Of a DNA stretch of 64,000 nt, positions 49,290 through 61,690 are shown piece by piece. Made by a program: the position numbers and the translations under genes. A model generated the notes under the pieces. That model ran no database searches, had not been told where the DNA came from, and saw only the letters and a program-made list of their open reading frames with translations. How positions within the stretch are numbered: the stretch's first letter is position 1; each line of letters opens with the position of its first letter. This stretch comes from Pyrrhosoma nymphula (Eukaryota; Arthropoda; Insecta; Odonata; Coenagrionidae), in contig OY754338.1 of the NCBI GenBank assembly GCA_963573305.1, forward strand, positions 47,023,531 through 47,087,530, written 5' to 3'.

Positions 49290-50690
49290 AGATGAAGACA
49301 ACCCTGGCTCACCCTCTCAGTCAGGACAAATGGTTGTCACTGCCATTCTGATACCTTTATCATGGCACAAGCGGCACCTTTTCTGCTGCTTGTGCTTCTA
49401 TCTGGATTCTGTGTACGCTGGGAAATGAGATGAGGCAATGGTCTTGGCAGGGCCATGTCTTGTTCCAGTTTGAATTAGCGGCTCAATTAATTATAGCCAA
49501 AATTTGTTCAAATTTTTTTTGTTCCACTAAATCTATTGGTTAACACAAAGCTCTTTACTACCACCATCTGAATGTATGGCCAATTTCTTGTACCACCTCA
49601 GGGATTTGTGATCACAAAGACAGTAGGACAAGAGTTGGTCACAATGATCAATCTCCCTCATAAATATATTATACTTGGCTTCTGACTTGGGCTTTTTCTT
49701 TGGCTTTCATGTGTTGGATACTTCCACTTAGTCACACCCAAATTCAGAGGAGACCATTGTGACGTCCTTCTTGCCCTTCCACTTAAAAACATAAATCCGT
49801 TCATCGATGTAGCAGGCTATCAGCTCTCCTTTCTTTATTTTGGACAAGGTGACTTCCTTAGAGCTGTCATTCCTTCCACTTGGCAGAATCCCTGTGCAGA
49901 ATGTCTTGTCTCCAAATAGGTCTCTAGCCAGTCTTACACTGTAATAAAAGATGACCATGTATAAACTATGACTCATGGCCTTTAAATCTTTAATTCACTT
50001 GTGGACAATATTTTCTGCATGCCCCCTGCCCCCAACTTCCATATCTCCAGCTCCAGTATAGATGAGTAGTCTCAAAACAAGGCCAGGAGGCTCACTCAAC
50101 ATGTATATTTTCATGCCATGCTTGTTGCATTTCCCCTGCATGTATTGTCTGAATAATAGCCATCCCCTCCAGAGAACCATTGACTCATAAATGGATAATT
50201 CTCTATCGGCAGAAACAATATATTTCATTGCTTCTTGAAAGCAGTCAAGCAGAGGCCTTATTCTATAAAGCCTATTACTTGGGACTGGGTCTTGCAGGTC
50301 AAGATTGTCAGAGAAATGAAGTGCCTGCAAAATCCCTTGGAACTGATCGTGGCTCATGACATCACTAAATATTGGAATGCGTAAGAGTGGAGACATTCCA
50401 ATAATCAGAGAGTCTATTCATATGAATTGTTCCCATGTGGAGGAGAAGACCCAGCCAAGTTTGAAAATCTTCCCTGCTCAACTGCTTCCATTCCGTTATG
50501 CAGGCCCTGGGTGATGGATTTAGGAGAAATATATTTTCAGCATTTTTCTCCATTTCCTAAAGAACTCCTCAATAAAAGTGGTCATTTTCGAGAAAATCAA
50601 AATAATCCCTTGGAGTGCCACCAGCAGGCAATTTCTTTAGCCTTGAGGAGCCAACAAAGGGGACAATGAATCCCAAGTTCTTGCCCAAGT
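49290..50690 (-). pseudogene. piggyBac transposase (PGBD4-like), full length but broken
   Basis: Minus strand, in order: AGGTPRDYFDFLENDHFY, then WKQLSREDFQTWLGLLLHMG, SPLLRIPIFSDVMSHDQFQG and RIRPLLDCFQEAMKYIVSAD. ELSIYESMVLWRGWLLFRQY (transposase core), FCTGILPSGRNDSSKEVTL, IDHCDQLLSYCL with KSLRWYKKLAIH follow, and last RCRLCHDKGIRMAVTTICPD of the C-terminal cysteine-rich domain. Frameshifts near 50400 and stops at about 50560, 49995, 49730 and in the Cys domain break it. I could not find its TTAA ends. It differs in sequence from the element at 27109-31093. Confidence 0.85.
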
Positions 50691-51352
50691 AGCTGGGAAC
50701 CTAATGGGAACTGACCCCAGTGGTGTTTTGGGAGACAAACTAATCTGCTGGTAAACCAGCAATTAAACAAAATAAACATATTTCCACAAATCCATAAATA
50801 AATCAACATGATTGCACCTACCAAGGCTGTGAGAGGTGTTTCTCTTGTCACTATACGTGTGAAACCTTTCTTTGATCTCAGAGATTTCCTCTCGATTTCT
50901 ATTACCGCAAGTAAAGTTCTGGCCACAAATAAAGAAAATCAACTATTAAATAAAAAATTGATTATGTATTTTGAATGTGTTGCAGTGTTGAAAGAAATAA
51001 TCCCTTAAAATACAGTTCAATGAATAAACACACAAGCTGAATCGATTGATAATGTGAAGTGGTATTCAAACCAACAAATTTGAAAAAAAGTTACTCAGGA
51101 TAAAAGAGCATTAAATATGTGATTCGACTAACTCCTCTGAATAAAAAAATGAAGAGAGCTAAGGGAAGATAAAAATACTGACTTACCAATCTGCACTGAG
51201 GTAAACAAAAAACAGCAGCCATCCTACCTCCCACTGCCAAGTATACCACTCGGATCAAGACCCACCAACTTGACCAACTTAACCCTGTCACCACATTCTT
51301 CCCTGGAGCACACAGAAACAAAAAATACTGAAAGACCTGTATCCTATCATCA
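50691..51352. other. no gene recognised
   Basis: Mixed AT-rich DNA between two transposon remnants. Part may be 5' sequence of the piggyBac remnant. Confidence 0.45.
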
Positions 51353-51359
51353 TTGAAAA

Positions 51360-51830
51360 AAGTACACCTACTTCCCTCCTCTTACCCTCCTGTCCCAAAG
51401 TTTCCTATAAGCGTCCATCAAACCTGTGGAGACATTCTTAAATCCACTAAACCCTCCCTTCAACCCGCTGCCCCCCCCCCCCTCCACCACTTTCCTCAAC
51501 CTGCAAATGCCCTAGGTGCAAATGTTGCTCCCCTCCTCCGCCCTTCTGCCTCCCCCACCCCCAAAAGATCTTCCTCTTTGGCCGATTGTACCACCAGCAA
51601 CATTTTATACTGCCTTTCCTGTAATTTCTGCCCTCCCTTCTACATCGTAAAATGAACCACCTCTTTTAATATTTGCATGAATAATCACTGCCATGCCACC
51701 AAAACTCCACCTTTCCATGACCCCATCCCCAAACATACCGCCTCCCACTGTCTAACCTTTGACAATCGTTTTTCACTCATCATCTTAGAAGCTTTTTCCG
51801 AATCTGCCAGTACCTAATCTTGATGTGAAA
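51360..51830 (+). mobile_element. Penelope-like element 3' end (GIY-YIG endonuclease remnant)
   Basis: Plus-strand pieces in shifting frames read CKCPRCKCC (linker zinc motif), TTSNILYCLSCNFCPPFYI, and after a stop ICMNNHCHATK, then PIPKHTASHCLTFDNRFSLI and ILEAF. This is the arrangement of the Penelope C-terminal GIY-YIG domain (consensus N-Y-x-C-x2-C-x-YIGxT, RMNxH, PVxxH). The catalytic GIY tyrosine region is recognisable but the frame is broken. The RT part was not seen. Confidence 0.65.
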
Positions 51831-52169
51831 ATTCATGAGTACTCTCCTATTTGAGTAACAAGGCATTTGAAAAGTCCGGGCTAAACCTAGCCCACTGAAC
51901 AAATAGCCACCCTCTCTCCCCACCACTACCCATTTGAACCTATCCCCCAACCTCTCTGCCCTTTCCTCCCCGGGGGAACAGAGCAGGAGCTTCCAGTGTT
52001 CTACCGCCGAAGGATATCACAGAAATGTGATACTGAATGGTTATTAAACTGATTCATCCCTCACACTGATATAGTCATCATTAGTTGTTGCTTTTCTACA
52101 AAATGTTGCATTTTCCCGCATTTTACTATCTCCCTAATCACATTTTAAATTAGGGTTCCTCTATCTTTA

Positions 52170-52400
52170 TCTACTCCTCAGATGAGTTCTCCTCCATTAC
52201 CTCTTGCTGTTGCTTGTGATACAGATCCATCAGTTCATCAGTGATCAGCTCCAGGCCATTCTCCTCCACCATCTCTTGTACATAATCCTTGTTCACCTCC
52301 AGTTCATGGGTCTCCCCATGGACACTATTTCATCGACAATTTGTAACTCCTGATCATGAGCAAACCCCTTGAACATCGCTGAAATAGCACTTTGGCATAT
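52170..52400 (-). pseudogene. Tigger/pogo transposase C-terminus (remnant)
   Basis: Minus strand reads MFKGFAHDQELQIVDEIVSM, then, after a frameshift, VNKDYVQEMVEENGLELIT and DELMDLYHKQQQEVMEENSS. The pattern of a two-acidic-residue run followed by VxELLExHxEELTxEEL is the C-terminal tail of Tigger transposases. The DDE core was not found. Confidence 0.6.
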
Positions 52401-53049
52401 TTAGGGGGAGATTAAGGTGGCCACTCCCCTTCCCCAACCCCCCAATAATTCCCAGGAAAATTGAAACAATGGTATCCATACGGTATTCCATACCGCCCGA
52501 AAGTAGCAATCTGTCCCTGCCTCCAAAACTACAACCTTAATCTGCACCTGTATGTTGATGAAGTATAACTTAGGTGTCCCTTTGCCAGTTATATTTATTT
52601 CTTATCAAGAAACTTTATAACATATTTTTTACAATGGAAGAGAATTTGAAAGCCTTTTAAAAATAAAAATGCTATTTCCATCTGTGTTAATAAAACAGTT
52701 TCATCATTTACAGGAAACTGACTTACAATGACTTGGTAATCCCAGCTGGCTCATGTCTCCTGGCATCACACAAGTAAGCTGCAGCCTAGTTTTATCCAAA
52801 GACTGATGAACTTGACCCAATGACCACCTTAACAACAATGGGGTCCTCTTAGAAGATCAATGCATGGCCCTCCCTACTTCCACCCTATTCCACCAGTCAA
52901 TGACCATAAATGATGAAGTTTTCTCAAGTGTGGCACCTGGTCAGACTATCCATTAATGACGTTTCAATGAACCACTTGTTCGTTGGCCTTAGGGCAAAAG
53001 CGAGTGCCAAATAGAATATTTTGCCAGTGTGAATATGTGTAATTCTTCA

Positions 53050-53235
53050 ACTATTTAGGTGGCCTCTGATTGGTCGGCGTTCATTTGTTTGGAGGAAGTG
53101 GATAGAGCAGGTAAAAGGGGTGATGAGATTCTTAAGGCCATGATAGAGGGGAGGATGTTGGGTAGATAATAAAAAGAGAACATGCTCTGTAAATGGGATC
53201 AATAAAAGAATAAAATCTGCTGAGTGAAAGAAAGA
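53050..53235 (+). mobile_element. RTE-type LINE 3' end, fragment
   Basis: Reads ILKAMIEGRMLGR before stops; the rest is low-complexity A/G-rich sequence. The IEGRMLGR block is the same as in the tails at 8290 and 62070. Confidence 0.5.
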
Positions 53236-54592
53236 AATTAAATAAGGATGAAATAGGGCAGCAGTTTTTAGAGAGTGGTAGAAATACTCTTACCTCCATC
53301 TTAACCAAGATTTCTCAACCTTTTTTCAACTATTGCCCCTCTTGAAGGGTTTTTAGACAAAACTTTTGCTAGTCATCCCCTTGAAATTTTAAACAAGAAA
53401 ATATTTTATATTTTATCCGTTTTTACAATGGATCCTTGTTGCCTGATGCTTTTTAGATATAAGATCGATATTTAGTTTGAAGTCAGTAAATTTTATTTCA
53501 ATGTAACCAGTTGAAAGTGCCTAGATGCCCAGTTTTGGGGGAATCCTAATTGTAATCCCATAATTGTTTTACCCTCCAAAATCTAATCTCCTTATAGCCA
53601 CTGTTGAAAATCCCTTATACAAATCTACCTTGATTAGTTGAACATCTTTAAGAAATAAATAAATTGCATGGAGGTGAAACTTGAGTGAACCAGGATATGT
53701 GTAAATGTCAATTTTTTGCAGATGTTATTTAAATGGTACCAGCACTGGTACCATATTACCAGCACCTCTCCAGAGATGTGTATGTGGTACCTAAGATTAG
53801 AGCTTTGCTGAGACATTTTAGTGCCTGAGTCTAGAATGAAAAATGGTACCCTGCCCTAAGGCATATGAAACATTGCAGTAGAAAAACCTTTCTGGTGACA
53901 TTTTAATTACAATAAATGAATGACAAAAATTAAATAAAACCTGTTTAAAGCAAATATTTATTTTTATTTACCAAAGCGAATAAATAAGGCTTTAAAACTG
54001 AATGAAAAACTGAAACTTTTATTCTAAATGAAAAATTTACTTTACGGTATTGAATACTTTTGGCTTAATTGCAACGTAAGTGATGATAGTTAATGTAATT
54101 TGTTGTAGCGTAAATGATGATAGTGTACAGATCTCTAGCTATGAAGCTTTCTCTAATTAATTTGACATTGTGCAAGTGACACGACACATTTTTTCATCCA
54201 TCCGTCTTTCGTCAAAATTGATTTGAATAATGAAAAAATAAAATAAAAATGGCAATTATTTAATATTTCTGTTGGAGCTTCTTTCAGCTTTTAACATGAG
54301 GCAAGAGCTTCATTCACCTCACCTTCAGCTTAATGGCTCTGCCTAAGAGAATAAGAGACAGGAATTGTTGAATAGGGGATGAAAGAATGTATTGGATATT
54401 CCAAGAGGCATGAAAGAATTGAGAGCATTTACCTCACTCAGTCATAAATGAAGAATAAATTAGATTGGGAAAAATATAAACTTTAATGAGATGAAAGAGT
54501 GAATGATGTAAAAGGGAGGGGTTGACTGAGAAAAAATGGGATAAAATGTAGTGGAAGAGCAATTTTATATATAAAGGAAAAAGGGGACATGC
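53236..54592. other. no gene recognised
   Basis: AT-rich. TTCTCAACCTTTTTTCAACT near 53307 resembles the start of a hAT-type MITE but its partner end was not seen. Confidence 0.4.
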
Positions 54593-54652
54593 CTTTCTCA
54601 TCTGCTCTTCTTATCCATGCCTGTGCATGGATAAGAAGAGCAGATGAGAAAG
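54593..54652. repeat. perfect 60-bp hairpin
   Basis: 28-bp arms (54593-54620 and 54625-54652) are exact complements around the loop CTGT. The arms begin CTTTCTCATCTGCTC. Confidence 0.95.
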
Positions 54653-55594
54653 AGGACTTGGTAGGGTTGACAAAATTGCCAAAAAATAGGTTCCTAATCC
54701 ACCAGTATTTCTCAGGCTATCTTGGACACACAATCAGCCACAAAATGGCATGTTGGGTAATAATTGTTTGCTTGTAGGCTTTTAAACAGAAGGGAGAAAA
54801 TAGAGGAGGATCAATGTGGAGTTTCAGTCAACATCTTGAATGAACATATTTCCTAGCTAGAATGGGAGAAGTGATGTAGGAGGTAATTACCTTTATGAAA
54901 TTGTCTACAGAAAGCATGGCTATTAGTATATAGTAGCGTACCGAATGAGAAACCTGTGATACATGGATTTTTAAACAACACCAGGAGCGTCACCATCAAC
55001 TTAACTCTGGGCATTTAATAAAGAAACAATTTAATGTAAATATCAGGATTCATTTCCAATCAAGATACATTAGCGATTGACAAATAACTGCTGACATTCT
55101 TGTCATTAGGAATTCACAGTTTTTCAAGCTTCTCTGGAGCTCTCTTGGGATATATTTAACTGTCGTGACCGTAAATTTATTTTTAATTTTCTCTTGTATT
55201 GTTGTTTTTCTGTTCATATGCGGATTTTTACTCTTCAAAGCTGGAAATTCTTCGAGCTCTTGGGATTACTAAAAAAACATTTTAAAATCACAGTTCATAA
55301 TTGCCACCTTTTTTTAACTTTCACGAATCCTTTTACATCACACGTATTTTCACTTTCTCGCGAAAGAAATTGAAATAAAAAAATTGAGTATATATAATAT
55401 GATTGTGATTAAAAAAAATTCATCTTGCTATATCTTAGAAATTTATTCATTTAATCATATGAAAGAGCAGGGTATAAGAGGAAGGGGCGTTTCCGTTGAA
55501 CGCAAGTGGTGAATGGCTTGTAAGGTGCTGCCATCTGGTGGAGACTCTATAACTACGATTTTCTCGGCTGCTAAAAACAAGCAGTAGTTTGCCG
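54653..55594. promoter_or_regulatory. upstream region of spastin
   Basis: No gene recognised. The last about 150 bp before 55612 are less AT-rich and presumably contain the spastin promoter and 5' UTR; the transcription start is not known. Confidence 0.4.
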
Positions 55595-55602
55595 TGACGT
55601 CA
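55595..55602. promoter_or_regulatory. CRE-like palindrome TGACGTCA just before the spastin start codon
   Basis: A perfect 8-bp cAMP-response-element palindrome ends 9 bp before the ATG, in a locally GC-richer stretch. CREs often sit near transcription starts. If the start site is upstream it would be transcribed 5' UTR, so its function is unproven. Confidence 0.35.
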
Positions 55603-55611
55603 CATCGCGGC

Positions 55612-56056
55612 ATGTCGTTCAGTGATGGCGGACGAATGCAGCGGAAAGGTAGCCCGAGGTCCCCAAAAAAGTCGCGTAAAACAGAGGAAAGGACCTACAA
55701 ACCCGAACCCATTTCCTTTCACAAGAGAAATCTTTTCATTGTGTCTTTTCCAGTGATATTTTTGTTCAATGTGCTTCGTACCCTCATATACCAGTTGTTT
55801 GTTATATTCAAATATCTGTACTCGTCTACTGCACGATTTGTGCATCGCCCCAAAACTAAGGCAACTAATGTTGACATAGTAATCCCTGAAAGTGAAAGTG
55901 AAGTGGAAGAATACCCACAGGATATGTCGCAGCTTCAACCAAAACATCCAACCGGCCCTGGCCCAGGAGATCCGTTACTGGCAAGGCAAAAACATCACCA
56001 TCGCAGAGCTTTTGAATATATTTCAAAGGCCCTGAAAATTGATGAAGAGAATGAAG
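55612..56056 (+). CDS. SPAST: spastin (SPAST), first coding exon only; partial gene
   Basis: Spastin is an AAA ATPase that severs microtubules and shapes ER and lipid-droplet membranes. The visible 148 codons begin [10 protein letters not shown], followed by a basic stretch ([13 protein letters not shown]) and [20 protein letters not shown]. This last block and the next about 20 residues form the hydrophobic membrane hairpin (about residues 40-72). An acidic spacer ([11 protein letters not shown]) and [18 protein letters not shown], the start of the MIT domain, follow. The donor is TGAAG|GTATGT, cutting the MIT domain inside helix 1 as in other animals. The open frame continues into the intron to 56349, but that part has no spastin similarity. 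A GTG 18 bp upstream is in frame but the ATG is the natural start. No second exon (rest of MIT, AAA domain) was recognised before the right edge, so intron 1 is at least 7.9 kb. Confidence 0.9.
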
Positions 56057-58938
56057 GTATGTGGAATTTTTGGTGCCTCAAGCCCATAAATATAATATTC
56101 TCGGCAACCAGTTTCGTGTCAAGTTTCTGGGATCATTTCCCAAAAACATTGGCTAGACGCAAACAGCTGTTCGAAATTGGAATTCATTATCAACACTTCA
56201 GGAAAACTTCGGACTTCCGCAAGTTACTCCTACTTTTTGATCTTGCATCCAAAATAATGTTTCTTTTGCTTTTCTGTGAACAGCAATTGTGCACGCATTT
56301 TTTGTATCGTGCTGTTCAAAATTTCAAATATTCAGCCGTTAGAGACTAATCATAGTCAAGGGTGATGAATGAACTTCTTGAAGTCGTGGTCAAGGCTGTT
56401 GTCTGTCATAGAATAATTGCATCTTTATTGCCATTTATTAATATTTAGGCTACATTTCCTTCTGGTGTGAGGACTATGCATTTCTATGGTCGGGGAATGG
56501 ATTGTTACTTTTGTCATCGTCAGTTTATGTAACGACGATTGGATGATGGATAAGGGTGATTCGTATTAAACTTTTAAAACTCGAGGATATTGCTGTAGTG
56601 TTGTTAACACCATTGCTATTGATGTGCATGTCTTTTTATCCACTTTTCAAACTTTGCGTTAGCCGAGTGCTTTGTATTTCGGTTTGTTTTGGGCGCAGCG
56701 AGAACCGATCGATTTTCTGGCGATTATATCATGCGCTAGCGGCAAAGTTAAGAAATTTAACAATGTTCTTCACATTGTATCTTTCATGGATGGACATTTT
56801 TGACTTCTTCGGTTTTGGCGGGCTGCTTGACGCTGAGGTAGCAGTGGTCACAATCAGAATTATTCTTGCTAGGTTGATATTGTTGCTGTCAGTTACCTTT
56901 TTCCTTTTAGATATTACGTAACTCTCTGTCATGTTTGAAATCTGGATGTCTGGTGTACGTATAGAATAGTATACTAAATGCAATTCTTGCATTAAATTTT
57001 GCATTGTTATTCCGAGTGCAATATCTCAGAATTGGATTAGTATAACTTTGTCGGATCTGTTATGAATATGCTATCCGAGGACACGCCTTTATGTGTTTTA
57101 TCATTTCTGTTATTTGTTTATCTAGACGTGAAATATAATAATTGTGCCTCCTGTGACAGTTATATCTCGTGGGAAAAAAATAACTGTGAATCACGAGTTG
57201 CGAATATTTACCCTTTTTTTGCTCTCAGATAAACTGTCATACTTATATCATTTGTGGTAGCGGAACTGTTTAGCTTCACCAATTCGGTTTGCATCGTATT
57301 TCTTAAAGCATTGCTAGTTTTTTTCGGCGACTGAAAATTTTATTTTAAAAACCTGTGTCCAATGTTTAAGTAGATGATACTTCGGAAAGTGACGGCGACG
57401 CAATGAGTCTGTGTGCATCTTTTATCCAGCCTTCGTGGAGATGGCCTTGACCATCATCATACTGCTCGTAAATCTGAAATCAGGATAATATTCCTTATCA
57501 CCTGGAACTGTGATTGTGGCTTCCATCGTGCAATATCGCTATCAGGGTACATAATTCAATGTTACTTATAGCAATTTTGTGTGGGTAGCATCTCGTGCAC
57601 TTATATGGTTGAATATGTTCCCACCATTATCCTTGTCTGTACAGTCCATTATTTGGGAAATCTCCTTTTCATTGTCATCGTGTGAGTTCATGCTCTCCCG
57701 CAGTTAACTGTAATCTATGATGCAGTGCCCCTGCCGCACACCCTGGAGGTGGCTTACAGTGTGCTATGTAGATGTACCCATTTCATGGAGCTTATAGAGA
57801 CGGTCATGGATACGGAAATTAAAGAAAAATATGGTTTGTGAAATACATTATGTTTATGAAGAACAAATGGTCTGATTTGGAAAACGTGGAAGTACTCTGC
57901 GGAGTAGTGGAGGGTTAAGAGCCCATTTGGTGTAATCTCCTGTAAGAATCGCATGCCAGCAAACTCACGAGGCATTTTCGTGCTCTAAAAAAGCAAATTT
58001 GAAAGTGCGCAACCTTAGGAGTGGAAACTTTCTTCGTAAAACAGCTGATCCCAATGGAGTTAAGACTGGCGTGATCAAATTTGTCCAGCATGCTTAGTTA
58101 TTGTCCTCTTAATAATCCAAAAATGTGTATAGATAATTAAAAATATTCTTACGCGGATGATATATCTATCAGAGACCAATGTAGATGAGGAGAGGTTGAA
58201 CAAACAAGTTGCCTGTCCAAGCGCGGCTGTGACGATGCTTGTAAATATGAAAATGTTTTGATTTTTAATGTGGTCGATGGCACACTGTCCTCTGATAATC
58301 AATGTGAAAATCTTAACGCTGTACAACAACAGGAGAGGAAGGATTTAAATTGTAATTTTTGGATTGTAAATCATGTTTAAATCATGTGCGTTATTTACCG
58401 TCGGTGTCACTCAGGTTAATTCTAATCCACGGATCCTTAATCTACAACCTCCGGGAATGAAAGCCTTTTTACTGAGAGGACTAGCGAAGATTTGGTCAAA
58501 CCCTTTCGTTCTAAAAGCATTGGTGGGCGGATCTCTCGTTTGTCACTGAGTTACGGACGCACGATTGATAAATGGATTTGATTTTCGAGAAAACTAGAGT
58601 ACTGGCTTCCCATCCTGTGGGACTGGGTTCGTGATTTTTCAGTGAAGTCCACCTCCCTACTTGTGTTCTGCGTGGAGAGCACCTTTAATGTAGTGGTACT
58701 CCTTCCGTCGGGTGGTAGGTCAAATTCTGGATTCCTCACTGCCTTTCGTTTAGAGTAAGCTTAGATAATGACGGCGCCTTTTTTCACTCAATTCACCTAT
58801 TTATCCTCCCCATACTAACCCACAAACTTATCCTCAATGGTGCTAATGACCCGAGTTTCCTGTTGCATCTCCAAATAATCAAGCAGCCAATACTCCTTAA
58901 GGCACCAGCATTAGTCTGCATTTATATTCATGAATGCT

Positions 58939-58983
58939 GTGGCACTAGGGCCACAGGGATATACCCTGTGGCCCTAGTGCCAC
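58939..58983. repeat. perfect hairpin, 20-bp arms
   Basis: GTGGCACTAGGGCCACAGGG and its exact complement are separated by ATATA. The arms contain a further GGGCC/CCACAGGG self-complementarity. Confidence 0.9.
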
Positions 58984-60439
58984 TTTTCTATCATTTGTAC
59001 AACTCAGTGGAAGTATTATCCTTGTTTCTCTTTGTAACCGTCTCTGTTTTCTGGAAAGTAGTATAAATATGAGCAGGGCAAATGCATTTGTATGGAAGCG
59101 CATACTAATAATAATTTCTATATTGACCACAGCTAACACAAATTACGGCCAGTTGAATTTTTTTCAAATATTAATCGCCAAACATTCTCAACCGTGTCCT
59201 GGTAGGTGAAAAATCATCCAGGCAGGATTTTAACTCGCGACATGCGGGTCGGTAGGCAGGGACATGACCCCGCCGCCAGCGAGGCCGGCCGACAATGTGT
59301 CTGGATGTTATGCAGTTATTTCTCTACAACTTGATCGTAGACTTGATTTCGGTGATTTCTCAGAAAGTTTGAGACGATCGGCTTAATGGACTATTAAAAT
59401 CGTGACGTCTGATGCTTTCCAAACAATATACTCCCGTATGCATATTTAGCATTGAATTCGCATTTGGAAAGTAATAAGCGGTGTAACTTAATGGTAAACA
59501 ATTATTCGTGACATGATCCCTTGAGAGTAAAAGTGGTGTCAGTTTTTTTGCCTCATTTTAGTTGGGTTTACTGAGGCGTTCCTCTATTAATATTGTTCTT
59601 TTTTGCATGAGTTGTGCGAGTCTAGGTACGGGTTTTCCCACTAGAAGGCAGATTTTGGAGTTTAATTTTTTATTTATTTTACTTTAAACCTCATTTACGA
59701 GAATTTGTCATACTTGAATTGCACCAATCTTGCTCGAACTGCTCTGAATGGCACTCATCATGCTTTACCGGTCCATAGGGACAACAATTGTGTGTCGCCT
59801 CTCCAGATAATACGAAAAAAATGAAATCATAAAAGGCTCCTGATGAAAGTTTTTTTATACGTGTTTATACTCGAATTTGGGGGGCTTGCTTCTTTGCGCC
59901 GTGCTCTTTCCTGTGTCTCCGCTTGGCGACCGAACCTCCCGCCAACTTAGCCCCACTTCCAATCGATAACAATACCTGGACGAGAGGCACCAAAACCAAC
60001 CCCTCGTTTCCCCCCTGCACCCCCTGTTAACCTCATTCCTCGAAATTGGAGCCTCCGACCCCCTTCGCCCGACTCGCAACCCCCCCCCCCCTTTTCGCCC
60101 CCTTCCCTGCCCGCTTACTCCTCCGGCTCTTACGCAACGCCAACTCTTTTTTTTGTGTGCTCGACCAGTTCGTTGCGTGAGTCCTTTGAAGGGCTCCCGA
60201 CAGTAGCATTTTTTTTCGCTCCGACCCCCCTTCTCTCTCATACGAACTCTCCACCATATCGCACGTGTTGTTGTGTACATATAAGGGTTACCATATTCTG
60301 ATGTCTCAAAACCCGGACGTTTCTAGTTTTCGAAGCTATGCTAAAATCGGGACGTTAGTTATAAAAGTTATGATAATGGTGTAAGGTTATTCTAATTTTT
60401 TATTGCAATTAAAAAACAAAATTGCCACTTGCAGCTGCG

Positions 60440-60560
60440 GCGCTTTGTTTAAGTACCAAACTCGGGAGTACCGAGTTCGAATCTCGTGACTATGTAGTGG
60501 GGTGGCTGAACTCTTCTTGGCCCTCGTGTCGTAATTCTTCTGACCCCCCCGCGGGAAAAG
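60440..60560 (+). repeat. tRNA-derived SINE fragment
   Basis: A good B box, GAGTTCGAATCTC, without a matching A box at the proper spacing. In spastin intron 1. Confidence 0.45.
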
Positions 60561-61589
60561 TTGAAAAAGAACGTTGTTCAGTTCGGCTTCTATCTGAGAG
60601 GTTCTTCCCTTCAATCATGTGATAAACACTCAATATGCAGTAGAGTGCCTTCAAGAGTGCGTGACACAATATTTCGATGCACACTTTTTTCGCCATGTAT
60701 TTCTCCATGCAGTGGGCTGCGGACATAGAGTGACATTTCAAGGACATTTCAGTCTTAGCTGGAACGAATTTTCCTACCGGGCGTGACAGATCCTTCAAAC
60801 AGGGACAGTCCTGGCCAAATCGAGGGTCTCGATTCGAGACGGATGGTAAGCCTATGCATGTGTTGCCGTGGCGACTAGCAGTTCCAGTATAGCCAAGGCT
60901 TTACGGCCGGATTACGATTGACGTGACGGTAACGGACGGAAGCGTTCAGTTTTCCGTCGTCTTCTCGTCAAGGAGTAGTGTATTGCGATTGACGGGAGTA
61001 TCAGTGCCGGTTGTTGAAAGTTTTTGCTAACGGAGTCCTAACTGGTTGCGAGGTGGCTGTTTATTTTTTGTTTTAAATACCTGTTCAGGTGAATTCTCGT
61101 CTTATAGGTTTCTCTCATTCGTTTGGTTCGTTATTTGGAGGGAGGAGACCACACACTGAGGTAAATTACGCCATTATAAGGAAAGGTGGGTAGTTTGGTA
61201 AGGGAAGGATTATTTTGGAAGGAGGAAAGGTGGAGAGAAAGCCCCGCGTCAGCCTTAGCTTGCTATTGATGATTAGAACTAAGGTGCCCACAGTTTTTCA
61301 TCCTATCCGACAGACGGAGTACTGTGCTTGAAGTGTTCTCCACATGCCACTAATGTAGGGATCGGGTTTCCACTGGGACTCAAATCACGTTGTCTCAGGA
61401 CTGATGTGATGGAACTTATAAATACGACAGTATTATACTTAGCAGTTTCGACTGGAAATATTTAATGCGATCGGTTTCCTTGTTTTTAATTATTATCAGG
61501 TCGGCTTGATTATGATGTAGCATATCGAAAGGGGATACATAAAATATTTCTTTGTGGTAAACTGCCAAGAGTTCTTTTGCCACTCAGAA

Positions 61590-61690
61590 ATCGCCTCCAT
61601 TGCTGTGCAGTGGATACTAACCACTTGCCCTCAGGGTGGAAAGTCAGTTATCTGTCCACCATACCACCTTGATCCAACGAGAAGCACGCG
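61590..61690 (-). repeat. tRNA-like repeat fragment
   Basis: Minus strand begins GATCAAGGTGGTATGGTGGA, tRNA-like 5' half. An associated block with CTCAGGACTGATGTGATGGA at 61395 is shared with 35589, so both belong to one repeat family. Confidence 0.4.

Noticed and set aside
51278..51300. TTAACCCTGTCACC as a possible piggyBac end for the 49290-50690 remnant
   Set aside because: Its orientation is wrong for the right end of that element, and no matching partner was found on the other side.
55594..55611. Alternative GTG start for spastin
   Set aside because: Non-ATG start with no support; ATG at 55612 gives the expected N-terminal length and the CRE-like site overlaps the GTG.
56556..56921. 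121-codon hydrophobic open frame in spastin intron 1
   Set aside because: No recognised family, no splice-site support, and membrane-like composition is expected from T-rich DNA.
59855..60280. Arg/Gly-rich open frames over C-rich DNA in spastin intron 1
   Set aside because: Low-complexity composition with homopolymer runs; no known domain and no splice support.
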